Shown: positions 24,227-33,283 of the stretch, piece after piece
Layout of the letters: every line of letters starts with the position of its first letter
How positions within the stretch are numbered: position 1 is the stretch's first letter
Source: Nitrospirales bacterium
GTDB taxonomy: Bacteria > Nitrospirota > Nitrospiria > Nitrospirales > UBA8639
Reading direction: 5' to 3'
DNA length: 35,278 nucleotides
Assembly (NCBI GenBank): GCA_021604105.1
Contig: BQIW01000045.1
Coordinates: 1 to 35,278 of the forward strand
Notes under the pieces: model-generated
Databases searched by the model: none
Seen by the model: the letters and a program-made list of their open reading frames with translations, nothing else
Told to the model about the DNA's origin: nothing
Translations under genes and position numbers: made by a program

Positions 24227-26119
24227 TCATAAGGTTTCATTCGGTAACGTATGGGCCAACCGCAGTTCCCTAAGCATGGCCCGCTTTTTGGCTTGGTGCG
24301 CCTGCATACGCCGAAGAATACCGTCCAGAAAACATACCGCGTTGACTACATAGGGCCCTTTATTGAGCATGACACACTCAGCTCGATGTCCCATCGCCGC
24401 ATCCGTGATCTCAGCGCGGGACGGGATCCCTTCTTTGGCAAGGTTTTCCAACACTTGGGTGGCCCAAATCACCGGAACATGAGCGGCCTCACATATCCAA
24501 AGGATCTCTTCTTGAACTTCCGCGAGACGTTCAAATCCGCATTCAACGGCCAGATCGCCGCGGGCGATCATCACCCCGCAATACGGAGCCCGCATGGCCG
24601 CTAGCAACATGTCCGGTAAGTTCTCGAAACCACGACGCGTTTCGATTTTCAATACGATAGCAGGCTGCCGACTCCCGAAGCGACCTAGATGCTCCTGGAG
24701 CATTTCCACATCTCTGACCGAATTGGCAAAAGATAACTCCACAATATCGGCATGCCTGGCCACAAAGGACAAATCCGCCACGTCCTTGGAGGTCATAGCC
24801 GACAGGTGAAGGTCACTGTCGGGGAGATTGATGCCCTTATCGGCTCGCAACTTCTCAGTCCGCAGGCGTGGGTAAGTTATTCGGACAATAACCCGCGTAT
24901 CCTCGACCTTCTCGATAACGCCCCCGATCCTACCGTCGTCAAACCAGATTGATTCCCCAGGTCGGACGTTCTTGAGAACCTCTGGAATCGTGCAACCGAT
25001 CACCGCGGGGGCCAAATCCTTCCCCCCACTGTCGTAGGTTTCCGGATGGCCAGTCTGAAGGTCGCGGCTCAAAATGAGTACATCGCCTTCCCGCAAAGAG
25101 ATGGCGTTCTCACGGCGTGGAAGCTTGCCCACGGAGGCTTTACAGTCCTTTCGATTCGCTAGCCTGGGCTCGTGATGCAGAACCGTGCCCGGGACAACAT
25201 AAGTCGTCTTGGTTGCCTCCACCCAGCACCCATTACCGGTCACATTAACGACTGTAAAGATCCTTCTAGAGTTCCGAGCATCAATGAGTTTCACCCGCTC
25301 GCCAGAGCGCAGGCCGGTCAGCCAAGTAGCCGGAACAGGCAGAGAAGCGTCTGCCGGCAAGGGTGGCGGGGAAGGAGAAGACTCCGCAGTCAGCCACACC
25401 CGCGCAGGGTCGATGACACGCCCATACACATCGCGGCGGGGACGAATCCTGACCACAGCCTGACCCGGCTCAATCGGCCCAGTGCGCAACTTCGGTCCAG
25501 CCAGGTCCATGACGATCCGGCAGGATCGTCCCAAAGAGTGTTTGGCTCGCCTCAGATGCTCGATCATCCGAAACCACGTCGGGGCGTCGTCATGGGCGCA
25601 ATTGATGCGCATGCAATCCATGCCTTGCTGAAGCAGATTGTGAACGAGAGTGTAATCATTCGCCGCCTCGGCGGGCATGGTGACCATAATCCGGACTCCA
25701 CGCTCGGGAGTGGCCTGGCCCAAAAGACCCTCGGTGTGCTCGGAAAGTAGCTGATCCCCATGCCGGAAATCGACCACTGCCGCCTCTTGCGATCTCACCT
25801 GCCAAGAACATCCCCTCAGGCAATGCAGAACTTCAAGAACTGCATCGACGGTGGCTAGAACATGCGACTCGGCCCGCCCGAGGGATGAAAGTCCCAACGC
25901 GGCTAACTGCAACTGCAACGGTCGGAGGTCCCGGCGCCGGAGGGTAAGATAATGCAGTAGGTTTCGAGCGCTCCCTCGATAATTGACATGTACCTTTTCG
26001 AGACGTGCCAGAGACCTGGCCGCCTCAGTGACCATATCCGTACGGATGGCGAGGAGTTCCTTGAGGACCCTATCAATATGCCCATTTCCCGAGTAAGCGC
26101 CGTCCGTGGTATTTCCCAT
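24227..26119 (-). CDS. Atypical long pyruvate kinase
   Basis: A 630-residue protein from ATG 26119. Pyruvate kinase motifs appear in the second part: RIMVTMPAEAANDYTLVHNLLQQGMDCMRINCAHD, RIVMDLAGPKLRTG, a long B domain, IWFDDGRIGGVI, INLPDSDLHLSAMTSKDV, VLKIETRRGFENL and GVMIARGDLAVECGFERL, which is the active-site signature. PVIWATQVLENLAKEGIPSRAEITDAA closes the barrel. It lacks the C-terminal regulatory domain and instead carries about 135 extra N-terminal residues, helical and rich in Leu and Arg, with no motif I recognise. The in-frame GTG at 26215 could extend it. The usual exchange of phosphoenolpyruvate and ADP is likely, though the activity and direction are inferred. It sits between phoR and the pst genes and a two-unit box (26406-26423) precedes it. 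Confidence 0.86.
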   Translation of the reverse strand: MGNTTDGAYSGNGHIDRVLKELLAIRTDMVTEAARSLARLEKVHVNYRGSARNLLHYLTLRRRDLRPLQLQLAALGLSSLGRAESHVLATVDAVLEVLHCLRGCSWQVRSQEAAVVDFRHGDQLLSEHTEGLLGQATPERGVRIMVTMPAEAANDYTLVHNLLQQGMDCMRINCAHDDAPTWFRMIEHLRRAKHSLGRSCRIVMDLAGPKLRTGPIEPGQAVVRIRPRRDVYGRVIDPARVWLTAESSPSPPPLPADASLPVPATWLTGLRSGERVKLIDARNSRRIFTVVNVTGNGCWVEATKTTYVVPGTVLHHEPRLANRKDCKASVGKLPRRENAISLREGDVLILSRDLQTGHPETYDSGGKDLAPAVIGCTIPEVLKNVRPGESIWFDDGRIGGVIEKVEDTRVIVRITYPRLRTEKLRADKGINLPDSDLHLSAMTSKDVADLSFVARHADIVELSFANSVRDVEMLQEHLGRFGSRQPAIVLKIETRRGFENLPDMLLAAMRAPYCGVMIARGDLAVECGFERLAEVQEEILWICEAAHVPVIWATQVLENLAKEGIPSRAEITDAAMGHRAECVMLNKGPYVVNAVCFLDGILRRMQAHQAKKRAMLRELRLAHTLPNETL

Positions 26120-26405
26120 TGTGCTTTTCCAAATATGGAAAACGATGCCTCGCCACAGCCAAGGCAGGTGAGACAAGCATGTTCTAATTTTAACCGGCGG
26201 CCTGGCGGAAATCACGGCTCATGCCGCTTCACGAACTTCCAACTCACCAAAAACCCCGGCATTCAAAATTTTTACTACCTGCTGCCCTAACCTAATCTTC
26301 TTTTCGCCGTCCAATACCCAGCCAGCGCCACCCACCGAATTCTGTGCCTAGCGAAGCTTTCAACAGAATCCTAGCCCAGAGACTATTTCGCCGCCATGGA
26401 TTTTA

Positions 26406-26423
26406 CGTTACACGTGTGTGACA
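26406..26423 (-). promoter_or_regulatory. Possible Pho box, two 11-bp-spaced units, ahead of pyruvate kinase
   Basis: Minus-strand 7-mers TGTCACA and TGTAACG start 11 bp apart; no third unit is convincing. A TAGGAT hexamer is at 26368-26373. The site is almost 290 nt from the pyruvate kinase ATG and may instead be a leftover of a duplicated pst promoter. Confidence 0.4.
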
Positions 26424-26487
26424 TTTTTAGAAATTTTTGGCAAAGAACAACCAAATGAAGGAGTTACGGAAGAAGAAAATTGAAATA

Positions 26488-27870
26488 CTATAAAAGGTTG
26501 GTTGAGAGATTGGGCGGGGAAACGGGCAAAATCACCTCCACGGTGGTACCTTTTCCCAATTCACTCTGTATGCGAAGTTTGCCATCGAGCAATTGGAGCA
26601 AATGCTTGACGATGGAGAGCCCAAGGCCCGTCCCACCTTCTGCACGGGACCGCGCTCGATCCACCCGATAAAATCGTTCGGTGATCCTTGGAAGATCCGT
26701 CGAAGGAATACCCTGGCCTGAATCCGTGACCTGCAGTGAGATCCGCTCATCTCCAAAAGATAGGGCTTGAAACGATATGGTGCCACCGGAAGACGTAAAT
26801 TTAATGGCATTATCCACGAGATTCACCAGAATCTGAATCAACCGATCTCTATCAACCCAGGCACTGAACTCGACGCCGATCGTATTGGAAATCTGCAGAT
26901 GTTTTTTCGACAGTTGATGTTGAAACATCTCACAGACATCCTGCGCCACTTCACACAACGGTACCGATTCACAACGCAGGACGACTTTTCCCGATTCAAT
27001 TTCCGAGAGGCTTCGTAGGTCTTCTACTAACCGACTGAGCCGCACCGCATGTTGGTGGGCAACCTGCACAAATTTCCGATTGTTCGGAGTTTCCAAGGAC
27101 GGTTCATCCACAAGCGTTTCCAAATATCCGACAATAGCCGTCAGCGGGGTGCGCAGTTCATGGGAGACGTTCTCAACAAACTCGGTCCTTACCTGTTCCA
27201 ATTTGCGAAGTTGGGTGACGTCGTGCAACACCAGCACACTTCCCTTTTTCTGATTGGACAAGGGAAAAGGGAGCGCATAAACCTCTAACACCATGGAAAC
27301 GGGAGGATGCAATTCAACCTCAGCTTGTCGCTGCTCATGCCACGCCAATTCCTGACAGCCTTCAACCAAATTTGCCAGCTCCTGATTTCTGATGATTTCC
27401 CACAGGGATCGTCCTTGAATCGCCTGGGCATCCAATCCCAATATTCGCTGGGCACTGGAATTGGTAAACAACACCTTCCCCTTGGGATCGAAGGCCACCA
27501 CTCCTTCCACCAAATTTTCCATGATGGCGATAATTTTCGTACGTTCCTCCTCCAGACTGGTCATCCGCGTCTTCACATTTTCCACAAGGCGCTGGATGTG
27601 GCCTCCCAATGCATCGGGTTCCAACACACGGGAAGCTCTCGCCCCATCAATCCCGCCGAGCAGTTCAAGTTGACGAATACCTGTCATAAAATCTTCATGG
27701 TTTTCCCGTGTCTGAGCCCGGATGTCCCGGGTCAGCAACACCGCTACACCAACCAGACCAGCCCCGGATACCACCACCACCCAGAATGGCCATTCCCAGG
27801 CGACCGCCACACCCACGCCGATCATGGCCGCTACCATCCAGCCCACAAGAATGAGCGAAGGATTAGGCAT
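26488..27870 (-). CDS. phoR: Phosphate-regulon sensor histidine kinase PhoR
   Basis: A 460-residue membrane kinase, partner of PhoB. Two adjoining membrane helices (about 7-27 and 30-47) with almost no periplasmic loop, then a linker and a PAS domain (about 112-215; IMENLVEGVVAFDPKGKVLFTNSSAQRILG), a HisKA domain with the phosphorylated His237 in VSHELRTPLTAIVGYLETL, and a HATPase domain with NLVDNAIKFT, DSGQGIP, ERFYRVD and GGTGLGLSIVKHL. The absence of a sensor loop fits PhoR proteins that read phosphate through Pst and PhoU. It begins 29 nt after phoB ends; the ATG has GGGA upstream. No 11-bp box is seen ahead of phoB-phoR. Confidence 0.95.
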   Translation of the reverse strand: MPNPSLILVGWMVAAMIGVGVAVAWEWPFWVVVVSGAGLVGVAVLLTRDIRAQTRENHEDFMTGIRQLELLGGIDGARASRVLEPDALGGHIQRLVENVKTRMTSLEEERTKIIAIMENLVEGVVAFDPKGKVLFTNSSAQRILGLDAQAIQGRSLWEIIRNQELANLVEGCQELAWHEQRQAEVELHPPVSMVLEVYALPFPLSNQKKGSVLVLHDVTQLRKLEQVRTEFVENVSHELRTPLTAIVGYLETLVDEPSLETPNNRKFVQVAHQHAVRLSRLVEDLRSLSEIESGKVVLRCESVPLCEVAQDVCEMFQHQLSKKHLQISNTIGVEFSAWVDRDRLIQILVNLVDNAIKFTSSGGTISFQALSFGDERISLQVTDSGQGIPSTDLPRITERFYRVDRARSRAEGGTGLGLSIVKHLLQLLDGKLRIQSELGKGTTVEVILPVSPPNLSTNLL

Positions 27871-27899
27871 TGATGAAAGTCCCTTTCATCAGACTCACC

Positions 27900-28592
27900 T
27901 CAGACCGCTCCCGACTCAAAACGATAGCCCACTCCTTTGACCGTCACAATTCGCGTGTATTCCCTTCCTAACTTTTCCCGGAGCCGTCGAATGTGCACAT
28001 CCACCGTCCGCGATTCAATATCCACGGCATTGGAATAGCTCCATACCGTTTCCAATATTTGCTCTCGGCTCAATACCCGGCCATTCGCCCGCATCAACGC
28101 ACAGAGCAGATCGAACTCCTTGACGGTTAACTCCACCACGGTTCCTTCCACTGTCACCTGGTGTTTCCCTTCATCCACCTGGAGTGCTCCAACCCGTTTG
28201 ATTAACGGCATGTCCAACCCTTGACCCCGCCGCAACACGGCTTTCACTCTGGCGATAAGTTCCCTCGGGCTAAAGGGTTTCACCATATAGTCATCGGCCC
28301 CCATCTCCAGCCCCACAATACGGTCCACCTCCTCGGCCTTCGCCGTCAGCATGATAATGGCGATCGAAGATGTTTTCGGGTCTTTTCTCAACTTCCGGCA
28401 GACCTCTAAACCATCCACTCCCGGTAACATCAGATCCAGGACCATTAGATCCGGAGTACGTTCCCTGGCCACTTGCAAAGCCGTTTCCCCATCACGCGCC
28501 TCCAGGCACTTAAGCCCTTCCTTTTCCAAATGATACTTGACTAACTCCACCAGATCCTTTTCATCATCAACGACTAACACGGTTGTAGCCAT
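27900..28592 (-). CDS. phoB: Phosphate-regulon response regulator PhoB
   Basis: A 230-residue OmpR-family regulator. The receiver shows the acidic pair VVDDEKD (about residues 8-14), the phospho-acceptor Asp53 in LMVLDLMLPGVDGLEV, the switch threonine in MLTAKAE and Lys105 in MVKPFSPREL. The C-terminal winged helix runs from VELTVKEFDLLCALMRANGRVLSREQIL through the recognition helix SRTVDVHIRRLREKLG to TVKGVGYRFE. AAGGAG precedes the ATG. With phoR immediately downstream, it is the natural candidate to bind the 11-bp repeat boxes in this window. Confidence 0.96.
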   Translation of the reverse strand: MATTVLVVDDEKDLVELVKYHLEKEGLKCLEARDGETALQVARERTPDLMVLDLMLPGVDGLEVCRKLRKDPKTSSIAIIMLTAKAEEVDRIVGLEMGADDYMVKPFSPRELIARVKAVLRRGQGLDMPLIKRVGALQVDEGKHQVTVEGTVVELTVKEFDLLCALMRANGRVLSREQILETVWSYSNAVDIESRTVDVHIRRLREKLGREYTRIVTVKGVGYRFESGAV

Positions 28593-28688
28593 AAGACATT
28601 CTCCTTAGCAGAGACTCTTGAATAATGGAATTTTCACCAGATAAACAGATCCGATCCCATTTCGCGGAAATCAGAAGCAATGGGGGGA

Positions 28689-28741
28689 CGGTTCAAAAAG
28701 CCCCCTATCCTGAGGTTCCTCGAAGGAAAAACCACAGGATG
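28689..28741. repeat. Partial relative of the intergenic repeat at 14871
   Basis: Starts CGGTTCAAAAAGC and continues with CCTGAGG..TTCC..CGAAGG, matching the left part of the element at 14871 (CGGTTCAAAAAAGC, CCTGAG..TTCC..CGAAGG). The right end is not recognisable. It lies in the 278-nt gap between phoB and the nuclease gene, which has no other feature. Confidence 0.35.
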
Positions 28742-28870
28742 GCTTCCAGCGTCCCGGAGGGCACGTCCATTCTCGGAAAGCGGATCGTACAGGTGAATAC
28801 GTCGGCCTGACAAATGAGCAGCTCCGGCAAATACAGGGAAAGCCATGAACGGACGTTTTAACATTCCCCT

Positions 28871-30361
28871 TCAATGTGTCTGTCCTTCAGCCCTACCCTG
28901 ACTCTTATGTGCATGATGGTCAAAATATCGTGCAATGGCTGCCATGGCATAGCAATCATCCTCGTTATATTCCAAAATTCTATTCAGCAGCGCTTCATTA
29001 GCCGGATTCGCTAAATAATCGTTATACCAGGCAATGGAGTTGGCTCCGGACGGGTCCACGTCTCGCCACTGAAACCCGATAAACTTCGCAATATGTTTAA
29101 TTCCGTATGAAAATGTCGGCCAATCAGAATATTCCACAATGAGGTCTTGATACAAATCAAATTCACAGGCCTTATATTTTTCAAACGTCTCGGCATCCAG
29201 ATCATATTTTTCCATCAGACGTTTCAGCGTCGACCGTTCCTTATGGGAATACACATAATAGACAGCACGGTCCGTCGATTGAATAAATTCCCAGAAGTCC
29301 CTGACCGTCTGCTCTTCGTCTTCCGGTCTTTTAGCCAAAAAATACGTAAAGTGAGAGGGCCTCTTCCCATCCTGAATGACCATACCGAACAAATAGGTGA
29401 CGCCACGGGTCGGGTCATCTTCAATATCAAAATAGATCTCCCGTTCCGCCTCCGGAAACGTATAGCCCGGGCGGATTTTCGGCTTCCCCTCGACCAACAC
29501 CTGCGCCCGCTCTTTCATCCGGGTTAGTGAGACTTTTCCCATTCGCGGAATCTTATGAGGCGGCTTGAGATAGGTTTGCACATCCATGTGGGCAATATCT
29601 CCAATCGTTCGAAGCCCCTGCTCCCTGAGCGCAAATTTTTGCTTGCCCACAAAGAACAAACCGGTGGGATCGGATTCGTCTTTCACCCATCGGTAGCAGC
29701 GGCTAAACCATCCGCACATGGTGCAGTGACTTCCCAGCACCGGTTCCGACGTCTCTTCTCCGGACACCAGTTGCTGAACATCCTGCATGGCCTGGGTAAA
29801 CCGTTCCTCAAATGGAGCCGGATCAAATTCTTCCAGCTCTTTGTCCACATTAATGATCCGGCCACCCGCTGGAACTGTTCCCTGAATCTTCTCAAGTAAC
29901 AGCCGATAAAACAAAATCTGAAAGGCGTAATGTTCTTTAAACTTGGGTTTCTTGCCGTCCGCTTCTTCCCAACCTTTTCCAGCTTTAATATCAATCGGCT
30001 CATAAAGATATGTGCCAAAGCGAGACGTCCCCTCTTCACGTTTCACTAACAAATCCGGTCGCCCTACAAATTGTTCATGGATCAGACAGCCTTGATAAAT
30101 CACAGGGGCTCCATGCTCCATGGCCAACAGGGTTTCCTGAAATGCCGGCTCTACCGCTAGATTTTGCAGATCCACGGTCTCCTGATCGCCGAGCGAAGTC
30201 ATATAATCCCGTTCAGTCTGCAACCCCACTTCCCACAACAATTTCACAAATGAACTGACTTCGGATTTCTCCGAAGGATCGCCATTGCTATCCAGGTACA
30301 CGCGATGCAGACACTTGGTGTAATTATAGAGGTCTTGAGCGGTGACTCGATGCCGGGCCAT
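28871..30361 (-). CDS. RecB-like nuclease with RNase H-like exonuclease domain (TM0106 family)
   Basis: A 496-residue predicted two-nuclease protein. The N-terminal part is a RecB/Cas4-like PD-(D/E)xK domain: PDLLVKREEG, the catalytic EPIDIKAGK, a helix with HYAFQILFYRLLLEK, and four cysteines, one near the N-terminus (YTKCLHR) and three in HCTMCGWFSRCYRW, which suit an iron-sulfur cluster. A helix-hairpin-helix-like segment (about 245-280, LREQGLRTIGDIAHM) follows. The C-terminal part is a DEDD-type RNase H-like exonuclease: YFDIEDDP, YVYSHKERSTLKRL, FDLYQDLIVEY and YNEDDCYAM. The domain order matches the TM0106 family. Its cellular role (DNA repair or defence) is not known. It lies alone between phoB and the divergent phytase-like gene. 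Confidence 0.88.
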   Translation of the reverse strand: MARHRVTAQDLYNYTKCLHRVYLDSNGDPSEKSEVSSFVKLLWEVGLQTERDYMTSLGDQETVDLQNLAVEPAFQETLLAMEHGAPVIYQGCLIHEQFVGRPDLLVKREEGTSRFGTYLYEPIDIKAGKGWEEADGKKPKFKEHYAFQILFYRLLLEKIQGTVPAGGRIINVDKELEEFDPAPFEERFTQAMQDVQQLVSGEETSEPVLGSHCTMCGWFSRCYRWVKDESDPTGLFFVGKQKFALREQGLRTIGDIAHMDVQTYLKPPHKIPRMGKVSLTRMKERAQVLVEGKPKIRPGYTFPEAEREIYFDIEDDPTRGVTYLFGMVIQDGKRPSHFTYFLAKRPEDEEQTVRDFWEFIQSTDRAVYYVYSHKERSTLKRLMEKYDLDAETFEKYKACEFDLYQDLIVEYSDWPTFSYGIKHIAKFIGFQWRDVDPSGANSIAWYNDYLANPANEALLNRILEYNEDDCYAMAAIARYFDHHAHKSQGRAEGQTH

Positions 30362-30870
30362 GTTTCAGGAAGGAATGAAGCAGATGTTCACATTGGGAAT
30401 AACCTGTCATCGCTGTGGGCACCCATACTAACACAACAGGAAGAAAAGACCGAACAGTCCTCGACCTTACCTGGACATGACTTGAATCACCCTAGACATA
30501 GAATTCTGCAGACTGAGGAACCTCTTGCACATTTCAGCGCTGGACTCGGTAGAACCTTCCCAGCGCAACCGGATACCCCACAATACCCCCAGCCACCTTC
30601 CTTGGAGTCCTCCGGAGACACCTTCGTTCTCGTCAATTTTACATTGATGTGATCGACCCCTAACAGACTGGCAACTTTCAGCACGTACTCTTGCCTCCAT
30701 CAGAACAGACACGGAAGCCAGGAAACGTTGTCCTTCCATTGCGTTCCAATTGACACACATATCTCATCATCAGGGGAGGATTCCCACACATGTTTTGGGA
30801 AGCTGGAATGAAATGGTTGATCGTATCCATCTGTTCAATAGTACACCACCAATTCAACAAGGAGGATTCT
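30362..30870. other. Divergent intergenic region with a long leader for the phytase-like gene
   Basis: A 509-nt gap. It holds the four-unit box at 30637-30676 and a TACTCT hexamer at 30686-30691 that would give a leader of about 170 nt. Minus-strand frames at 30467-30760 and 30487-30684 have no convincing ribosome binding site; I do not call them genes. Confidence 0.4.
30637..30676 (+). promoter_or_regulatory. Putative Pho box, four 11-bp-spaced units, ahead of the phytase-like and phoX genes
   Basis: Plus-strand 7-mers TTTTACA, TGTGATC, CCTAACA and GGCAACT start exactly 11 bp apart, in the direction of the downstream gene. A TACTCT hexamer begins 9 nt after the box, the same spacing as at the nucleotidyltransferase. 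Confidence 0.5.
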
Positions 30871-33165
30871 ATGACCGTACGGAAGGATGTTGCACAACCT
30901 GAGCCCTCATGGTCAGGCACAAAGCCTCGTGGACGGGAGGTCTTCGCATTCATCGCGGGATTGGCAATAATCGGAACTACCCTGACCTCTCCGTTGCATG
31001 CCGGGGACAGGGAATCCCGAAGTCCGGAGAAATATTTCCGTCGGATTGCCACATTTCCCGTCTTTCTCAATTCGGACGTCAATACAGAAACCGTCGCAGA
31101 AATTTTGACGGCGAGTGAAAATGGGCGATTGCTCATCTACACGGACAGTCAAACACAGAATATCGGATTTGTGGATATCAGTGATCCATCGGATCCCCAA
31201 CCTGATGGGACCCTTGCTGTTGGTGGAGAACCTACGTCAGTCACGGTTGTACGGAAGTATGCGCTGGCTGTCGTCAATACCAGTGAAAACTTTGTCAATA
31301 CTTCCGGTGTGCTACAGATCATTAATCTCAAGACACGCCAAATCGTACGAAGTATCGATCTCGGAGGACAGCCGGACAGTATTGCCGTCAGCCCCGATGG
31401 AAAGTACGCAACCATTGCGATTGAGAATGAACGGGACGAAGAACTGGGAAATGGTGAACCTCCTCAATCGCCACCCGGCTTCGTGGTCATCGTCGATCTT
31501 AAAGGCCATCCCAAGCACTGGACCACCCGCACAGTGGATCTGGTGGGAATCCCCACTCAGTTCCCAACCGATCCAGAGCCGGAATTTATCGATATCAACC
31601 AGAAAAATATCGCAGTCGTCACCCTGCAGGAAAATAACCATCTGGTTCTCATTGACCTTCAAACAGGGAACGTGATCAAGCATTGGGAAGCGGGAACCGT
31701 CAATCTCACGGACATTGATACCAATGAAAACGATCTCATTGAGTTGAATAGCGGCTTGAATGATGTCCGCAGAGAACCGGATGCCGTGAAGTGGATTTCT
31801 AAACGTCAATTGGCGACGGCCGATGAAGGGGATTTAGTGGGAGGAAGCCGGGGTTTTACTATCTTCAATACCGACGGGGATGTACGCTTTGCCTCTGGCC
31901 ATTCCATGGAACACCTGATGGCTCGTATCGGGCATTATCCTGAAGCTCGCTCCGAGAATAAAGGCAACGAACCCGAAGGAATTGAATACGGGGACTATGG
32001 AAGGAACGACTACCTCTTTGTGGGATCCGAACGCTCAAGTGTCATTACGGTGTATCGACTCCGACGCAATCACCGTCCTAAATTTCTCCAGGTCCTCCCT
32101 ACAGGCAACGGTCCGGAAGGATTGAAAGCCATTCCCCATCGAAATTTATTGGTGTCCGCCAGCGAAAACGATGATCGAGGGGCCGGATTCCGGAGTGTCA
32201 TCACCCTATATAAATTGGGACGTTACAAGCCGACCTATCCAACGATTTTATCGGCCAACGATCAAAATAACCTGCCAATTCCCTGGGGGGCTCTGTCCGC
32301 ATTGGCAGCGGATCCCACAACCTCCGAGCACGTGTATACGGCGCAAGATAGTTTCTATAAAGAAAGCCGCCTGTTCAAAGTGGATGTAACGGAATTTCCA
32401 GCGGTCATCACTCAGCCCATCATTCTCAGAGAAAACGGTCACCCCGTCAATTTAGATATAGAGGGTTTGGCCGTTCGACCTCCCGGGGGCTTTTGGGTCG
32501 CATCGGAAGGTGGGGGAAGTGTTGATGACCCTGAACGTCCGGTGACCTCCCTGAATGAGTTAATCCGCGTCGCCGATGATGGAACTCTCCTGGAACGCGT
32601 TTCTCTTCCGGATGCCACCAACGCCAAACAACGACGTTTCGGATTCGAAGGTGTCGCCACCGTTGAGCAACCCTCAGGCACAGGGGAATTCGTGTATGTG
32701 GCTATTCAGCGAGAGTGGGTAGACGATCCGGAAGGGTATGCGCGAATTGCCCGGTATGATACGAACACCAAGGAATGGGCATTTTTCTATTATCCCCTTG
32801 ACCCACGGGAATCGCCGAATGGTGGCTGGGTGGGATTATCGGAAATTGTCGCAGTCGGTCCCGAGACGTTTTGGGTCATCGAGCGTGACAATCAAGCCGG
32901 CAGCGATGCCCGCATTAAAAAAATCTATGCGTTTTCTGTCAACGGGATTGATCCGGTTGCCGAAGGGGGTACATTTCCTATCCTGACCAAATCCTCAGTC
33001 CGTGACCTAATTCCAGACCTTCAATCACCCAAAGGCGCCATTATTGAAAAGGTTGAGGGGTTAACCGTCCTTCCGAATGGAAACACCCTCATAGCGACGG
33101 ACAATGACGGAGTCGACGGTTCAAACGGAGAGACGCAGTTCATCAATCTTGGGCGCCTCAATTAA
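30871..33165 (+). CDS. Secreted beta-propeller protein with esterase-like phytase domain
   Basis: A 764-residue exported protein from ATG 30871, chosen for its AAGGAGG site; the frame extends back to 30790 without one. A late signal sequence (EVFAFIAGLAIIGTTLTSPLHAGD) precedes an N-terminal propeller with repeats such as GRLLIYTDSQTQNIGFVDISDPSDP and PDSIAVSPDGKYATIAIEN (choice-of-anchor-I or LVIVD-like). The C-terminal part (about 485-764) matches the esterase-like phytase domain: IEGLAVRPPGGFWVASEGGGSV, FGFEGVATVEQPSG, SEIVAVGPETFWVIERDNQ and VEGLTVLPNGNTLIATDNDGVDGSNGETQF. It would hydrolyse organic phosphate in the periplasm or outside the cell. It is 118 nt ahead of the PhoX-like gene and has a four-unit phosphate-type box upstream. 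Confidence 0.84.
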   Translation: MTVRKDVAQPEPSWSGTKPRGREVFAFIAGLAIIGTTLTSPLHAGDRESRSPEKYFRRIATFPVFLNSDVNTETVAEILTASENGRLLIYTDSQTQNIGFVDISDPSDPQPDGTLAVGGEPTSVTVVRKYALAVVNTSENFVNTSGVLQIINLKTRQIVRSIDLGGQPDSIAVSPDGKYATIAIENERDEELGNGEPPQSPPGFVVIVDLKGHPKHWTTRTVDLVGIPTQFPTDPEPEFIDINQKNIAVVTLQENNHLVLIDLQTGNVIKHWEAGTVNLTDIDTNENDLIELNSGLNDVRREPDAVKWISKRQLATADEGDLVGGSRGFTIFNTDGDVRFASGHSMEHLMARIGHYPEARSENKGNEPEGIEYGDYGRNDYLFVGSERSSVITVYRLRRNHRPKFLQVLPTGNGPEGLKAIPHRNLLVSASENDDRGAGFRSVITLYKLGRYKPTYPTILSANDQNNLPIPWGALSALAADPTTSEHVYTAQDSFYKESRLFKVDVTEFPAVITQPIILRENGHPVNLDIEGLAVRPPGGFWVASEGGGSVDDPERPVTSLNELIRVADDGTLLERVSLPDATNAKQRRFGFEGVATVEQPSGTGEFVYVAIQREWVDDPEGYARIARYDTNTKEWAFFYYPLDPRESPNGGWVGLSEIVAVGPETFWVIERDNQAGSDARIKKIYAFSVNGIDPVAEGGTFPILTKSSVRDLIPDLQSPKGAIIEKVEGLTVLPNGNTLIATDNDGVDGSNGETQFINLGRLN

Positions 33166-33283
33166 GGGAAATCAATAGAACAAGTTGGGGAATGCATGAT
33201 GGGACCACATCAGGAGTCTCTTCATTTCCAATACAGATTCATTCAACCTCAGTGGCTGGGAAAACTTAACAAGGGAGACAAAC

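Noticed and set aside
30467-30760. Two overlapping minus-strand frames upstream of the phytase-like gene
   Set aside because: A fragment reading VASLLGVDHINVKLT looked briefly like an enzyme C-terminus, but the frames are short, lack start signals and overlap a good regulatory box.
33166-33283. Separate promoter box for phoX
   Set aside because: No 11-bp repeat in the 118-nt gap; co-transcription with the upstream gene is simpler.
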